Counted from the stretch's first letter, positions 1-7,215 are shown. The stretch is DNA of 17,528 nt from Puniceicoccales bacterium (GCA_031268545.1 JAIRXD010000008.1:1-17528), one strand, 5' to 3'. Notes: generated by a model not told the origin, from the letters alone. Translations and numbers: made by a program.

Positions 1-51
1 TTTTGTAATATAGCCCCTGTTCGATGGTCATTACGAAACGTTGGATATTTT

Positions 52-1932
52 TTAAACCAGAATTGTTTCATTCCAAATGGATACTGAATTAGTCATTGCC
101 CGTTCGATGGCCTTGCAAGAAATAGTAAAATTGCCTATCTGGTTCTGGCCCAAGGAGTAATCATATTCGCCGAATTTGGCAGTTTCATCCCAGCGCAGGT
201 TGTGTACATATTTAAACTCGTCGATTTGATTCTTAGATGGTTTTGGGTGGCGGCGGTAGAGCCGTTCAAAATAGCTACTTTTGGGTCCGGTTTTATCACG
301 ATCAGCTTCGAAGATATGTGTTGATATAGAATTAGTTAGGACATTTTTGTCATGGTCCGTTATGAAAATATTTGGTGATAAATTTCCGAGATTATCGAGA
401 AAATGTTTTTTTCTATTGATGGCGGTTTGGCACTCTAGTTCGTCGCCAAGGAAAATATTTTCGGATTGGCTGAGCCAGGTTTGCTCGTTTGCTGCCACAA
501 TAAATAGGTGCGAGAATGTATATTTTTCGGCTTGCTGGCTGGTGAGAAGCCATATTTTGGAATTATTTTGACGATGGGTGGAAATTTTACGTCTTTTATC
601 CCTGATGGCCTCTTTCAATCTGGTACAAAAATTGGCTCTACTGATGGGCACTTTGAATGTCATTACCGTCTTAACATCTTCTGGTGCAATTGTTTTTGGA
701 AAATTTTCTTCCATTAATTTTAAAAAATCGCCAAAGGTCGCCTGGGGCGGCAGTAATGGATATTTTTCGAAAAATGGTACGGATCTTGTGGTTTTATCCA
801 TGGATATAAATGCCAGTAATAGGCTAAAATTTTTAGATAATATGTGATCGAATGCCCGGGAGAATTCTCCGATGATTTTATTGAATTCATCGAGCTCAAG
901 TATATGATTTGCAAGAAGTTGTCTCATGAATGCCAGCAATGACGTTGGCATCAGATACTGTTGAAATGTTGCCCAGGCATATAGAATTGACAATTTTTGG
1001 CTTGGGGGAATGAAACTCGGTGATGTGCTATAGTATGTCACGCCTCTAGATGAGAGAATGCTATCGATGATGTTTATGGTTAGGCACTTATGGGACGGTG
1101 CCACTATGCCAAGATGGGCTGTTGGATGTGACGATATGATTTTTTCGATTTCGTCGAGAACCAGAAGTGCTTCGGTGAGTTGCGTTTCTGTATGTGTAAT
1201 TTTTACACTTGGCATATTGTTTTCGTTCTGGGAATGTAGATATTTCGCTTCTCCGAAAATTTTTTCCAAAGGCTCAAGCCAAAAAAATTCCATATCATTA
1301 GATTCATCATATAGGCAGTAAAAAGATGAATCCATTGCCAGAGATTGCAGCCTGTCAATGATCTTGAGTTTGTGAATATGTGTCCATGAGAAACCATAGA
1401 ACACCATTAGCTGGAACATCTTAGGATTGCCGTCGGTAATATTAGCAACCTGATTATTTAGGCAGTCTTCCGCTGAAAAAATGTTGTATTTTTTCATCCA
1501 GGTCTCCAGGGCCTGGGCGACGGCGACGAACCTTTGGTTTCCGAGAATGGAAAAATTACAATCCATATGTGTAATATCATCAACTGCTTTCAAAAATTCA
1601 TATATATTTGATTTGAGTAGAATTTTTTCACTACCCGATGGCAGGGTTTCGATCACATGTCGGCAAATTACGGCCAGGTCTTTTGGTGTTGCTGATCTAT
1701 ATTTTCCCACTGGCATTGGTTGAATTTTTTCAATTAACGTCTTTAGTGAAAAGAAGTTACAGTTCAGTACCCCGGCGCCGGCTTCCATGAGATTCATTTT
1801 TATGGAATCTATATCACTGGTTTCTGGAGTGACGATGGCGGCTGGCAGATAATTCAGTGGATCGATTGCCTGTAAATTTTCACAAAATTTGCGAAATATT
1901 TCCACTGGCGAATTTGATAAAAACAGAACCAT
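52..1932 (-). CDS. AddB/RexB-like recombination repair protein, frameshifted before its nuclease domain
   Basis: The 626-residue product resembles the helicase-like part of the AddB/RexB (PD-(D/E)XK nuclease) family, which works with AddA on double-strand DNA ends. The N-terminus has the family pattern of alternating hydrophobic strands and a 'FFSLKTLIE' segment around residues 60-68. A second such block, 'LGIVAPSHKCLTINII', lies near residue 275. I see no Walker A motif, as in RexB-type proteins. Full-length members are much longer and end in a nuclease domain. Here the frame stops at TAA 52-54, right after 'ISCKAIERAMTNS...', which resembles the start of that domain. A +1 shift at GTTTAAAAAA opens a frame to the window edge, reading KKYPTFRNDHRTGAILQ. 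The gene is therefore probably broken, or shifted during translation, and continues left of the window. The start ATG at 1932 follows a TATAAT at 1946-1941 by 8 nt, and no Shine-Dalgarno is visible. The family call is moderate; the truncation is seen directly. Confidence 0.55.
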   Translation of the reverse strand: MVLFLSNSPVEIFRKFCENLQAIDPLNYLPAAIVTPETSDIDSIKMNLMEAGAGVLNCNFFSLKTLIEKIQPMPVGKYRSATPKDLAVICRHVIETLPSGSEKILLKSNIYEFLKAVDDITHMDCNFSILGNQRFVAVAQALETWMKKYNIFSAEDCLNNQVANITDGNPKMFQLMVFYGFSWTHIHKLKIIDRLQSLAMDSSFYCLYDESNDMEFFWLEPLEKIFGEAKYLHSQNENNMPSVKITHTETQLTEALLVLDEIEKIISSHPTAHLGIVAPSHKCLTINIIDSILSSRGVTYYSTSPSFIPPSQKLSILYAWATFQQYLMPTSLLAFMRQLLANHILELDEFNKIIGEFSRAFDHILSKNFSLLLAFISMDKTTRSVPFFEKYPLLPPQATFGDFLKLMEENFPKTIAPEDVKTVMTFKVPISRANFCTRLKEAIRDKRRKISTHRQNNSKIWLLTSQQAEKYTFSHLFIVAANEQTWLSQSENIFLGDELECQTAINRKKHFLDNLGNLSPNIFITDHDKNVLTNSISTHIFEADRDKTGPKSSYFERLYRRHPKPSKNQIDEFKYVHNLRWDETAKFGEYDYSLGQNQIGNFTISCKAIERAMTNSVSIWNETILV

Positions 1933-1940
1933 TTTAATTC

Positions 1941-1946
1941 ATTATA
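1941..1946 (-). promoter_or_regulatory. -10 box of the AddB-like gene
   Basis: A perfect TATAAT on the minus strand lies 8 nt before the ATG at 1932. No good -35 hexamer is visible 16-18 nt upstream. If used, the transcript would begin within a few bases of the start codon. Confidence 0.35.
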
Positions 1947-2085
1947 TGATTAATATATTGATGGAATGGCGGTTGTGTTACACTTATTATATATATATGT
2001 AAAATTTTCATTGTGTATCGTCTTGACTTGATAATATTGTCCATGGTAGTCGATTGGTGAGAATTTCAAAACAAAAGAACCCATT

Positions 2086-2448
2086 ATGAAACAAATTACA
2101 TTTAGCGATCAGAGCTTAAATGAGTTCAGTAAGCTGGATAAATTAATTCAATTAAAACTTCTTGACAAGATCGGCGAAGTATGCGATGGTAGTATGCAGT
2201 TGAGCAAAAATGCGGCAATAGGAAGATTTAGAAGGGAGGGTATAGATATTTATAGGCATAGAATCGACGATTTGAGGGTCTATTTTGAGATCATTGACGA
2301 AGATGTGATATACTGTCGGTATATCCTTGGCGAGCATACACTTAGTGATTTTCTTTATAGGTTTTGCCTACCGGTTACAGATGAGCAGCTCACCGAAGGC
2401 AGTGGTTCTTTTTGGAAATATTTGGAAAGTTTTGTAAATAAGAAATAG
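2086..2448 (+). CDS. RelE/ParE-fold toxin-like protein without an antitoxin gene
   Basis: The product is 120 residues, about the length of RelE/ParE-fold proteins. It carries the typical core: 'IGRFRREGIDIYRHRIDDLR' at about residues 45-64, then alternating strands 'VYFEIIDEDVIYCRYI'. The C-terminus 'LPVTDEQLTEGSGSFWKYLE' resembles, from memory, a conserved protein found in Opitutae-type Verrucomicrobiota. Classical RelE is a ribosome-dependent mRNA interferase and ParE a gyrase poison; which activity, if any, applies here cannot be read from the sequence. No small antitoxin-like frame is present in the 153 bases upstream or directly downstream, so it stands alone and may be a domesticated housekeeping protein. 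The start is ATG, with no Shine-Dalgarno nearby. It converges on the next gene with its stop directly abutting that gene's stop. Confidence 0.6.
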   Translation: MKQITFSDQSLNEFSKLDKLIQLKLLDKIGEVCDGSMQLSKNAAIGRFRREGIDIYRHRIDDLRVYFEIIDEDVIYCRYILGEHTLSDFLYRFCLPVTDEQLTEGSGSFWKYLESFVNKK

Positions 2449-2928
2449 CTAGGGCAGTGTGTCTAGAATGGACTGGAGAGTGTCGCTCATTAAGTGCAAG
2501 CTACCGTTTTCACCATTCACTATATCAAGGAGAATTAATTTGTCATTCTCCCCGAGAAGGTTTGATTCCGGTTTGGTTAATGATTTGAGAAGTGGTAAAA
2601 GTCTTACGATATTGCTTTGGATGTGTGCTAGGTCTAGCTTTTGATCAAAATCTATACTAGCCGCACCGCCGTTATTTTTTATCAAAAGAATGGCGCCCTG
2701 GATGCTATCGGCTATTTTTTGAATTTCATGACGAAGAATATCTGCATTTGCGTTTTGATTTTTGATCATATCCCGAATCAGATTGGTACTGTTTTGTACA
2801 TATTCAGCTGCCTCCTCTGATGGTATAGGTGTAGCCAATGGCTGTTGATCTATATTACCGTAGGGTTTATTTAAAGCGTCGATTTTATTTTGATCCCAGT
2901 AACTACTACCTTTAATTCCGTCTACCAT
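2449..2928 (-). CDS. Hypothetical helical protein, paralogue A
   Basis: I do not recognise a family for this 159-residue protein. It is rich in Asn, Gln, Ile and Leu and appears almost wholly alpha-helical, with no signal peptide or membrane segment. Residues about 31-85 align with the neighbour ending at 3007: both have ATP-P...E..A...Q, then an Asn-rich turn, then L..E.QK.......AILL.K. The two are therefore tandem paralogues. The start ATG lies 11 nt downstream of the -10 box of a strong promoter, so the mRNA would be nearly leaderless. Small helical proteins of this kind occur among secreted substrates and chaperones, and a secretion chaperone is encoded at 11499, but no direct link is visible. 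Confidence 0.6.
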   Translation of the reverse strand: MVDGIKGSSYWDQNKIDALNKPYGNIDQQPLATPIPSEEAAEYVQNSTNLIRDMIKNQNANADILRHEIQKIADSIQGAILLIKNNGGAASIDFDQKLDLAHIQSNIVRLLPLLKSLTKPESNLLGENDKLILLDIVNGENGSLHLMSDTLQSILDTLP

Positions 2929-2939
2929 AGCAAATCCAG

Positions 2940-2967
2940 ATTGTATTCAATATAACCAGGGTGTCAA
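2940..2967 (-). promoter_or_regulatory. Sigma-70 promoter of paralogue A
   Basis: The minus strand shows TTGACA (2967-2962), a 16-nt spacer and TACAAT (2945-2940). This is a perfect -35 and a 5/6 -10. The ATG at 2928 is 11 nt past the -10 box, so the predicted leader is only a few bases. The boxes and the AT-rich upstream flank match the promoter at 3636-3663. Confidence 0.75.
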
Positions 2968-2981
2968 TTTTTTAGTAAATT
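2940..2981. repeat. Promoter-region direct repeat, copy 1
   Basis: This stretch aligns without gaps to 3636-3677. Positions 2940-2951 match 11 of 12 bases and 2962-2982 match 20 of 21, while the 10 bases between (2952-2961) have diverged. Conservation is confined to the promoter boxes and their flanks. Confidence 0.65.
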
Positions 2982-3006
2982 TCATTGATTGAGCGCTATA
3001 TCAAAT

Positions 3007-3627
3007 TTAGATTTTCTTGGAATTGAGCTGCTGCTCTAGTAATGTCTCTGCTGTTTTGGCATATTCATGCATTTTGGTCCGTAGAGTAGCAATTGTATCT
3101 GGGAGATCTTTATTGCTATTTATGCTAGGGGGAAAGGCCGCATTGAGTTTAGTGGAATTGCTGGTGATTATCCCTATGTCTAAAGCATTAATTGTGTTGC
3201 TTTTATCTTTCATCAAAAGAATGGCATCATCGAGATTCCTAATCATTTTCTGCATTTCGGTTTCAAGGTTAGTTAGGTCTGGGTTTGGACTATTGAATTC
3301 CTTGTAGATTTTATCGGCATTATCCTGTATCTTATTAGCTACATCTTCAAGTGATATTGGTTGTGGGGTTGCGGGTTTTATTGGCGATATATCGGCTGGC
3401 GTAATATTTGTATTAGTTGTTGTTCTTGCTGTTAAATGTGTCTGATTTACATTTGGACTATCACTCATTTCGGTTTTGAGTTTAGCCATTATAAAATTTT
3501 GGGTGCAAAAAAATACCATGATTTTCGCCCCAATGGATGTTTTGCAAACACCTTTGTTTTGCAGTGCTTGGGCAAGATCAGCCCGATTACAATTCACGCC
3601 ATTAATATTAATACTAGACCCAATCAT
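3007..3627 (-). CDS. Hypothetical helical protein, paralogue B
   Basis: This is a 206-residue protein of unknown family and the paralogue of the gene at 2449-2928. The shared region is in its middle, from 'ATPQPISLEDVANKIQ' to 'AILLMKDK'. Compared with A it has an extra N-terminal segment of roughly 70 residues, including a Thr/Asn-rich stretch (TARTTTNTNITP). A TTG nine bases further upstream is in frame but overlaps the -10 box, so the ATG at 3627 (MIGSS...) is preferred; it lies 8 nt after TATAAT. Internal Met codons before MAKLKTEMSDSPN are alternatives and would leave a leader of over 100 nt, but no Shine-Dalgarno supports them. No signal peptide or membrane helix is evident. It is divergent from atpB. 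Confidence 0.55.
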   Translation of the reverse strand: MIGSSININGVNCNRADLAQALQNKGVCKTSIGAKIMVFFCTQNFIMAKLKTEMSDSPNVNQTHLTARTTTNTNITPADISPIKPATPQPISLEDVANKIQDNADKIYKEFNSPNPDLTNLETEMQKMIRNLDDAILLMKDKSNTINALDIGIITSNSTKLNAAFPPSINSNKDLPDTIATLRTKMHEYAKTAETLLEQQLNSKKI

Positions 3628-3635
3628 GATGATCA

Positions 3636-3663
3636 ATTATATTCAATGATGTGTTGATGTCAA
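3636..3663 (-). promoter_or_regulatory. Consensus sigma-70 promoter of paralogue B
   Basis: The minus strand reads TTGACA (3663-3658), a 16-nt spacer and TATAAT (3641-3636). Both hexamers are perfect, and the ATG at 3627 starts 8 nt after the -10 box. It faces away from atpB. Confidence 0.8.
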
Positions 3664-3677
3664 TTTTTTGGTAAATT
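3636..3677. repeat. Promoter-region direct repeat, copy 2
   Basis: This is the counterpart of 2940-2981 at a constant offset of 696. It includes the shared run TGTCAATTTTTT, one mismatch, then GTAAATTT (plus-strand reading), just upstream of the -35 box of paralogue B. Confidence 0.65.
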
Positions 3678-3705
3678 TTCACTGGACAAATATTTATTTT
3701 TTCAT

Positions 3706-3711
3706 AGAGGA
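3706..3711 (+). promoter_or_regulatory. Ribosome binding site of atpB
   Basis: AGAGGA lies 10 nt before the GTG at 3722. This sets the start at GTG rather than the in-frame TTG at 3668, which would lie inside the divergent promoter region. Confidence 0.6.
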
Positions 3712-3721
3712 ATTAATTGAG

Positions 3722-4705
3722 GTGAAGCGGGTCGCAAAATTATCTCTGATGGTCTTTGGTGGCATGGCAATGAATTCTATTGCCGTGGCTGCTGATGGCC
3801 AGGCCGCGGCGGAAGGTTCTTCCCTATCTGCTAGTCCGGAAGTGGTTTTTGGTCAAGGAATAACAGATACTCTGGTTACAAGTTGGATCATTTCGTTGGC
3901 TATAATATTATTGATGAGATGGTTAGTTGGCGCTAAACCGACGATGATTCCTAGGCCAGGTCAGGCTGTTACTGAAACAGTACTCGGTGGACTGCAATCA
4001 ATTATGGAACCAATTGTGGGGGCAAAAGCCTTCGGGCATATTTTTCCGCTGCTGTTTGGCTATTTTATTTTCATTCTGCTGCAAAACTGGAGCGGGCTAT
4101 TGCCTGGCATTGGCTCAATTTTACACAGGGTTGGCGATTCTTATCTTGGGATATTGAGGCCGGTAAATTCGGATTTGAACGCCACATTGGCTATGGCATT
4201 AATTTCATTGGTTGCCTGGATGTACTTGTCAATCAAGCACGTAGGTATCAGTGGATTATATGGCCATATTTTTGGGAACAAGGCGGAGAAGAATGGCATT
4301 CCGGGATTTATGTATGGATTTTTGTTTGTTATCTTCTTCGGCGTCGGGCTCATAGAGTGCATATCGATAATTTTTCGTGGAGTATCGTTGTCGTTTAGAT
4401 TATATGGCAATGTGTTTGGTGGCGACAATCTGCTTCATAACATGTACACATTCAGCGAGTTCTTAACTAATGGAGGTTTTGTAAAGACCGAATTGTTTAG
4501 GACCGCTTCGAATGTCCTGGGTGGCGGTGCGAATCTTATTGCGTTTGTAGTAAAATACTTAGGCTATTTGTTACCGCTACCATTTTATTTTTTAGAAATT
4601 TTAGTTGGACTAATCCAAGCTTTTGTATTTACTCTACTGGTGGCTGTTTATGTCGGATTGATTGTTAAGCATGATGATGAGCAGCATCATATTAATTTAG
4701 AATGA
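3722..4705 (+). CDS. atpB: ATP synthase F0 subunit a
   Basis: Subunit a is the membrane stator channel through which protons reach the c ring of F1F0 ATP synthase. The product is about 327 residues. It opens with a cleavable-looking signal sequence (KRVAKLSLMVFGG...IAVAADG, with an AVA-A site near residues 21-24), followed by several long hydrophobic helices. The family hallmark is 'SLSFRLYGNVFGGDNLL', whose Arg is the essential channel arginine. The C-terminal helix 'LIQAFVFTLLVAVYVGLIV' is also typical. It begins with GTG behind AGAGGA and heads atpBEFH. No atpI precedes it. An N-terminal signal peptide on subunit a is known in some non-proteobacterial phyla and fits a Verrucomicrobiota origin. 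Confidence 0.95.
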   Translation: MKRVAKLSLMVFGGMAMNSIAVAADGQAAAEGSSLSASPEVVFGQGITDTLVTSWIISLAIILLMRWLVGAKPTMIPRPGQAVTETVLGGLQSIMEPIVGAKAFGHIFPLLFGYFIFILLQNWSGLLPGIGSILHRVGDSYLGILRPVNSDLNATLAMALISLVAWMYLSIKHVGISGLYGHIFGNKAEKNGIPGFMYGFLFVIFFGVGLIECISIIFRGVSLSFRLYGNVFGGDNLLHNMYTFSEFLTNGGFVKTELFRTASNVLGGGANLIAFVVKYLGYLLPLPFYFLEILVGLIQAFVFTLLVAVYVGLIVKHDDEQHHINLE

Positions 4706-4729
4706 GTTATGATATTTAATGATTTAGTA

Positions 4730-4735
4730 AAAGGA
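4730..4735 (+). promoter_or_regulatory. Ribosome binding site of atpE
   Basis: AAAGGA sits 7 nt before the ATG at 4743, a near-ideal Shine-Dalgarno. It fits the high translation needed for the multi-copy c subunit. Confidence 0.6.
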
Positions 4736-4742
4736 ATAAAAT

Positions 4743-4970
4743 ATGCCGTTTGATGTTGTTGGTATTATAGGTGAGGTGACCGGTAAGGGCCTGACTGGTA
4801 TGTGTGGTTGTGTTGCTGCTGCGATTGGAGTGGCAATGATTGGCACGAAGGCAGTGGAAGCCGTTGGCCGCAATCCCGGAGCTTCGGGTAAGGTTTTGGT
4901 GCAGTCGATTTTGGGCATGGCCCTGGCGGAAGCCGTTGCATTTTATGCTTTGTTCTTCTCCCAGAAGTAG
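4743..4970 (+). CDS. atpE: ATP synthase F0 subunit c
   Basis: This 75-residue proteolipid forms the rotating c ring. It has two hydrophobic helices joined by a polar loop containing the invariant R-N-P (residues 43-45). The second helix carries the ion-binding carboxylate Glu63 in 'ALAEAVAFYALF'. The Gln and Ser/Thr ligands of sodium-type c rings are absent: the helix-1 position reads IGTKA, and Ala follows Glu63. Proton coupling is therefore the likely reading. It lies 37 nt after atpB with its own strong ribosome binding site. Confidence 0.95.
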   Translation: MPFDVVGIIGEVTGKGLTGMCGCVAAAIGVAMIGTKAVEAVGRNPGASGKVLVQSILGMALAEAVAFYALFFSQK

Positions 4971-5008
4971 TTGTGGTCGATTGTTGTATCATCTTTTGAC
5001 CTGTGTCA

Positions 5009-5572
5009 ATGACCATTGAGTTGCCAGTGGGTTTCGCCTCTGTAGGTATCGATGCTATTTTTGGAAAATTTGGCATAGATTGGCATTTGCTTCTGATTCA
5101 AGGAGTTAATTTTCTATGCGTGGTATTTGTGCTCTACCGTTTTGCCTTTCGGCCGGTGCTGAAGACCATGGATGCACGCAGGGCTGAAATAGAATCAGGA
5201 TTGAAGTATGCCAGTGATATGAAACTGGAACTGGAAAACCTTAACAGCCAGCGGCAGAATATGATAGATGGAGCCAGAACCGAAGCTGCGGAAATCATTT
5301 TTACTGCCCAGCAGCAGGCTAAGATTTACGGGGAGCAGCAGAAGGCCGAGATGGCTGCCACGGTGGAATCCATGTTTGCCAAAGCCAAGGACGAGATCAG
5401 TGCGGAACGCGATACGGTGCTGAAAAATACTAAAAATGAACTGAAATATCTGGTGGTTGATCTAGCGGCTAAGGTTTTGGAAAAGACTCTGTCGCAAAGT
5501 GATAAGGATAATTTTATCCAGGCAGCTTCCGCTGGGATGCGGGATGTTTTCTATGCAAAAAAGAATCAATGA
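5009..5572 (+). CDS. atpF: ATP synthase F0 subunit b
   Basis: Subunit b is the peripheral stalk linking F0 to F1. The product (187 residues from ATG 5009) has a short N-terminal part, one membrane helix 'LLLIQGVNFLCVVFVLYRFAF' and the conserved 'FRPVLKTMDARRAEIE'. A long, highly charged, Ala/Glu/Lys-rich coiled coil follows. The in-frame GTG at 5003 is an alternative start; neither has a clear Shine-Dalgarno. The 3' end overlaps atpH by 20 nt, consistent with translational coupling. Confidence 0.93.
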   Translation: MTIELPVGFASVGIDAIFGKFGIDWHLLLIQGVNFLCVVFVLYRFAFRPVLKTMDARRAEIESGLKYASDMKLELENLNSQRQNMIDGARTEAAEIIFTAQQQAKIYGEQQKAEMAATVESMFAKAKDEISAERDTVLKNTKNELKYLVVDLAAKVLEKTLSQSDKDNFIQAASAGMRDVFYAKKNQ

Positions 5573-5930
5573 TGCACTGATTAAAAACCTTGTCGCCCTG
5601 TCCTTTGGTGACGATTCCAAAGTATCCTTTCAAAGAGCCAGGGCTGTCGTTATTGTGCTGTCGGAATTTTCTGATAAAAAAATTGCATTGACAAGATATT
5701 TTAAACTGCTTGGAAAAGCTATTCGGGACAATACCTTGGTGGTTGAGTACGCCGGGGTCTTGGATGAAAAAGAGATGAATTCTCTAAAATGTGCTATCGA
5801 GGCAATAAAAAATCGCAGGGTCGATCTTCTGGCAAAGGAAAATCCTCAGCTGGTCGCTGGAATTAAAATTTCCATTGGAGATGAAATTTACGATAATTCT
5901 GTCATAGCCAGACTGAATTCCCTAAGGTGA
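5553..5930 (+). CDS. atpH: ATP synthase F1 subunit delta, short form
   Basis: Delta (OSCP) joins the b stalk to the top of F1. The C-terminal signature is clear: 'NPQLVAGIKISIGDEIYDNS' at residues 97-116, then VIARL, equivalent to the family's dP.LiGG....g....D.Sv..rL. The product is only 125 residues, whereas most delta subunits are about 175-185. The N-terminal six-helix domain that binds the tips of the alpha subunits is reduced to about 45 residues. The ATG at 5553 lies inside atpF; extending upstream in frame adds at most 18 residues from 5499. No F1 genes (atpA, G, D, C) follow; rodA starts 38 nt later. The short form may be lineage-specific or degenerate. Confidence 0.82.
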   Translation: MQKRINDALIKNLVALSFGDDSKVSFQRARAVVIVLSEFSDKKIALTRYFKLLGKAIRDNTLVVEYAGVLDEKEMNSLKCAIEAIKNRRVDLLAKENPQLVAGIKISIGDEIYDNSVIARLNSLR

Positions 5931-5968
5931 TGCGCCACAACATGTTTTATGGCATGTGACAGTTAATA

Positions 5969-7210
5969 ATGAAAGTAGTTTACGGGATAAAAAATAGATT
6001 TATATCCACTGTTAGGTTGTTTTTTGACAATACAATTGGCCGGGCAGATCGGGTGTCATTGATTTGCATGGTTTGTCTCATGGTCATCGGAATTCTGGCG
6101 ATACATTCTGCGGAAGGTGGCCTATTTGTGCTATCTAAAATGCAGCTAATTTGGGCAATTATCGGAATGATTATCTACGCAATTACGGCCTGGATGGATT
6201 ATAACATCCTGATGCGCAACGCTCATTGGCTATATGGTCTGGGCGTCGCGCTCCTACTGCTCCTTTGGACACCTCTCGGTGTGAGTAGATTTGGCTCCCG
6301 GAGGTGGATCAATGTTGGGGTTTTGCTTCAACCCTCCGAACCCGCTAAAATAGGGACTCTTATAATGATGGCAAGTTTATTGGCACGGTCGAATGTGGGG
6401 GCCATGAAGCATTCGCTGGTAACCATGACAAAAATTGGATTGATCCTAGTTATACCGACGGCGATGATTGTACTGCAACCTGATCTTGGATCGTCACTTA
6501 CATTCTTCCCTATGGCATTTTCGTTGCTATTTGTTTCCAATCTATCGGGTAGGTTTTTTGTGATTGTGTTGAGTTCCATTTTACTTGCAATTAGCCTAGT
6601 GGCGGCAGATGCATATTCCTATCATATCTTTTTGGATAGCAACAAGTTAGACCCTTATCATGCCATTGGTCAGTACGAGAATCGCTCCTTTTTGCCACTG
6701 AAGGATTATCAGCGAAATAGGATAATTTCGTTTGTTGCACCGGATGTCGTTGATCCCAAAGGTACTGGGATCAGTTGGAATCTGAGGCAGTCGTTGATTG
6801 CTGTGGGGTCCGGCGGTTTCTATGGAAAGGGTCGCGGCAATGGAACCCAGGCGAAATTGGGCTATTTGCCAAAGTCGGTGGCGTCCAATGATTTTATCTT
6901 TTCGGTCATTGCAGAGGAATATGGATTTATCGGTGGGTTAGTTATTTTAGTTTTATATATTATATTGATAGGCAATGGGTTAAGGATTGCATGCCTGGCT
7001 CGTGATAGATTTGGCATGCTATTGTGTATCGGAGCCAGCGTGATTCTATTGATCCATGTTTTGATTAACATTGGGATGACCATTGGTGTGATGCCGATTA
7101 CCGGAATTCCATTGCCTTTCCTGAGTTATGGTGGTTCCTTCATGTTGGTATGCAGCATGTTACAGGGCATCATCCAAAGTGTTTTTAAATTTAGAAAGAG
7201 TTATAATTGA
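5969..7210 (+). CDS. rodA: RodA, peptidoglycan glycosyltransferase of the elongasome
   Basis: This is a SEDS-family membrane protein of 413 residues that polymerises lipid II during cell elongation with a class B penicillin-binding protein. It has about ten membrane helices. Signature stretches are 'GSRRWINVG', 'QPSEPAKI', 'LQPDLGSSL', 'DYQRNRIISFVAPDVVDPKG', and 'GYLPKSVASNDFIFSVIAEE' with 'GIPLPFLSYGG'. The long periplasmic loop with 'DPKGTGISWNLRQSLIAVGSGG' fits RodA better than FtsW. The start is ATG, preceded by a weak palindromic spacer and no clear Shine-Dalgarno. It opens a tight cluster with RNase E/G, ddl and ftsQ. Functional bacterial elongation machinery argues against a wall-less symbiont. 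Confidence 0.92.
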   Translation: MKVVYGIKNRFISTVRLFFDNTIGRADRVSLICMVCLMVIGILAIHSAEGGLFVLSKMQLIWAIIGMIIYAITAWMDYNILMRNAHWLYGLGVALLLLLWTPLGVSRFGSRRWINVGVLLQPSEPAKIGTLIMMASLLARSNVGAMKHSLVTMTKIGLILVIPTAMIVLQPDLGSSLTFFPMAFSLLFVSNLSGRFFVIVLSSILLAISLVAADAYSYHIFLDSNKLDPYHAIGQYENRSFLPLKDYQRNRIISFVAPDVVDPKGTGISWNLRQSLIAVGSGGFYGKGRGNGTQAKLGYLPKSVASNDFIFSVIAEEYGFIGGLVILVLYIILIGNGLRIACLARDRFGMLLCIGASVILLIHVLINIGMTIGVMPITGIPLPFLSYGGSFMLVCSMLQGIIQSVFKFRKSYN

Positions 7211-7215
7211 GAATT

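Noticed and set aside
1981..2000. TA dinucleotide run as a possible origin element or repeat
   Set aside because: The run is short, with no DnaA boxes or iterons nearby; a simple AT-rich promoter-region tract explains it.
3628..3636. Start of paralogue B at TTG 3636
   Set aside because: The codon begins inside the TATAAT box, so it would lie upstream of the expected transcription start.
3668..3721. Longer atpB start at TTG 3668
   Set aside because: It overlaps the region of the divergent promoter, has no ribosome binding site and would bury the signal peptide; GTG 3722 with AGAGGA fits better.
5931..5968. ACATG...CATGT inverted repeat between atpH and rodA as a terminator
   Set aside because: The stem is only 5 bp and no T-run follows.
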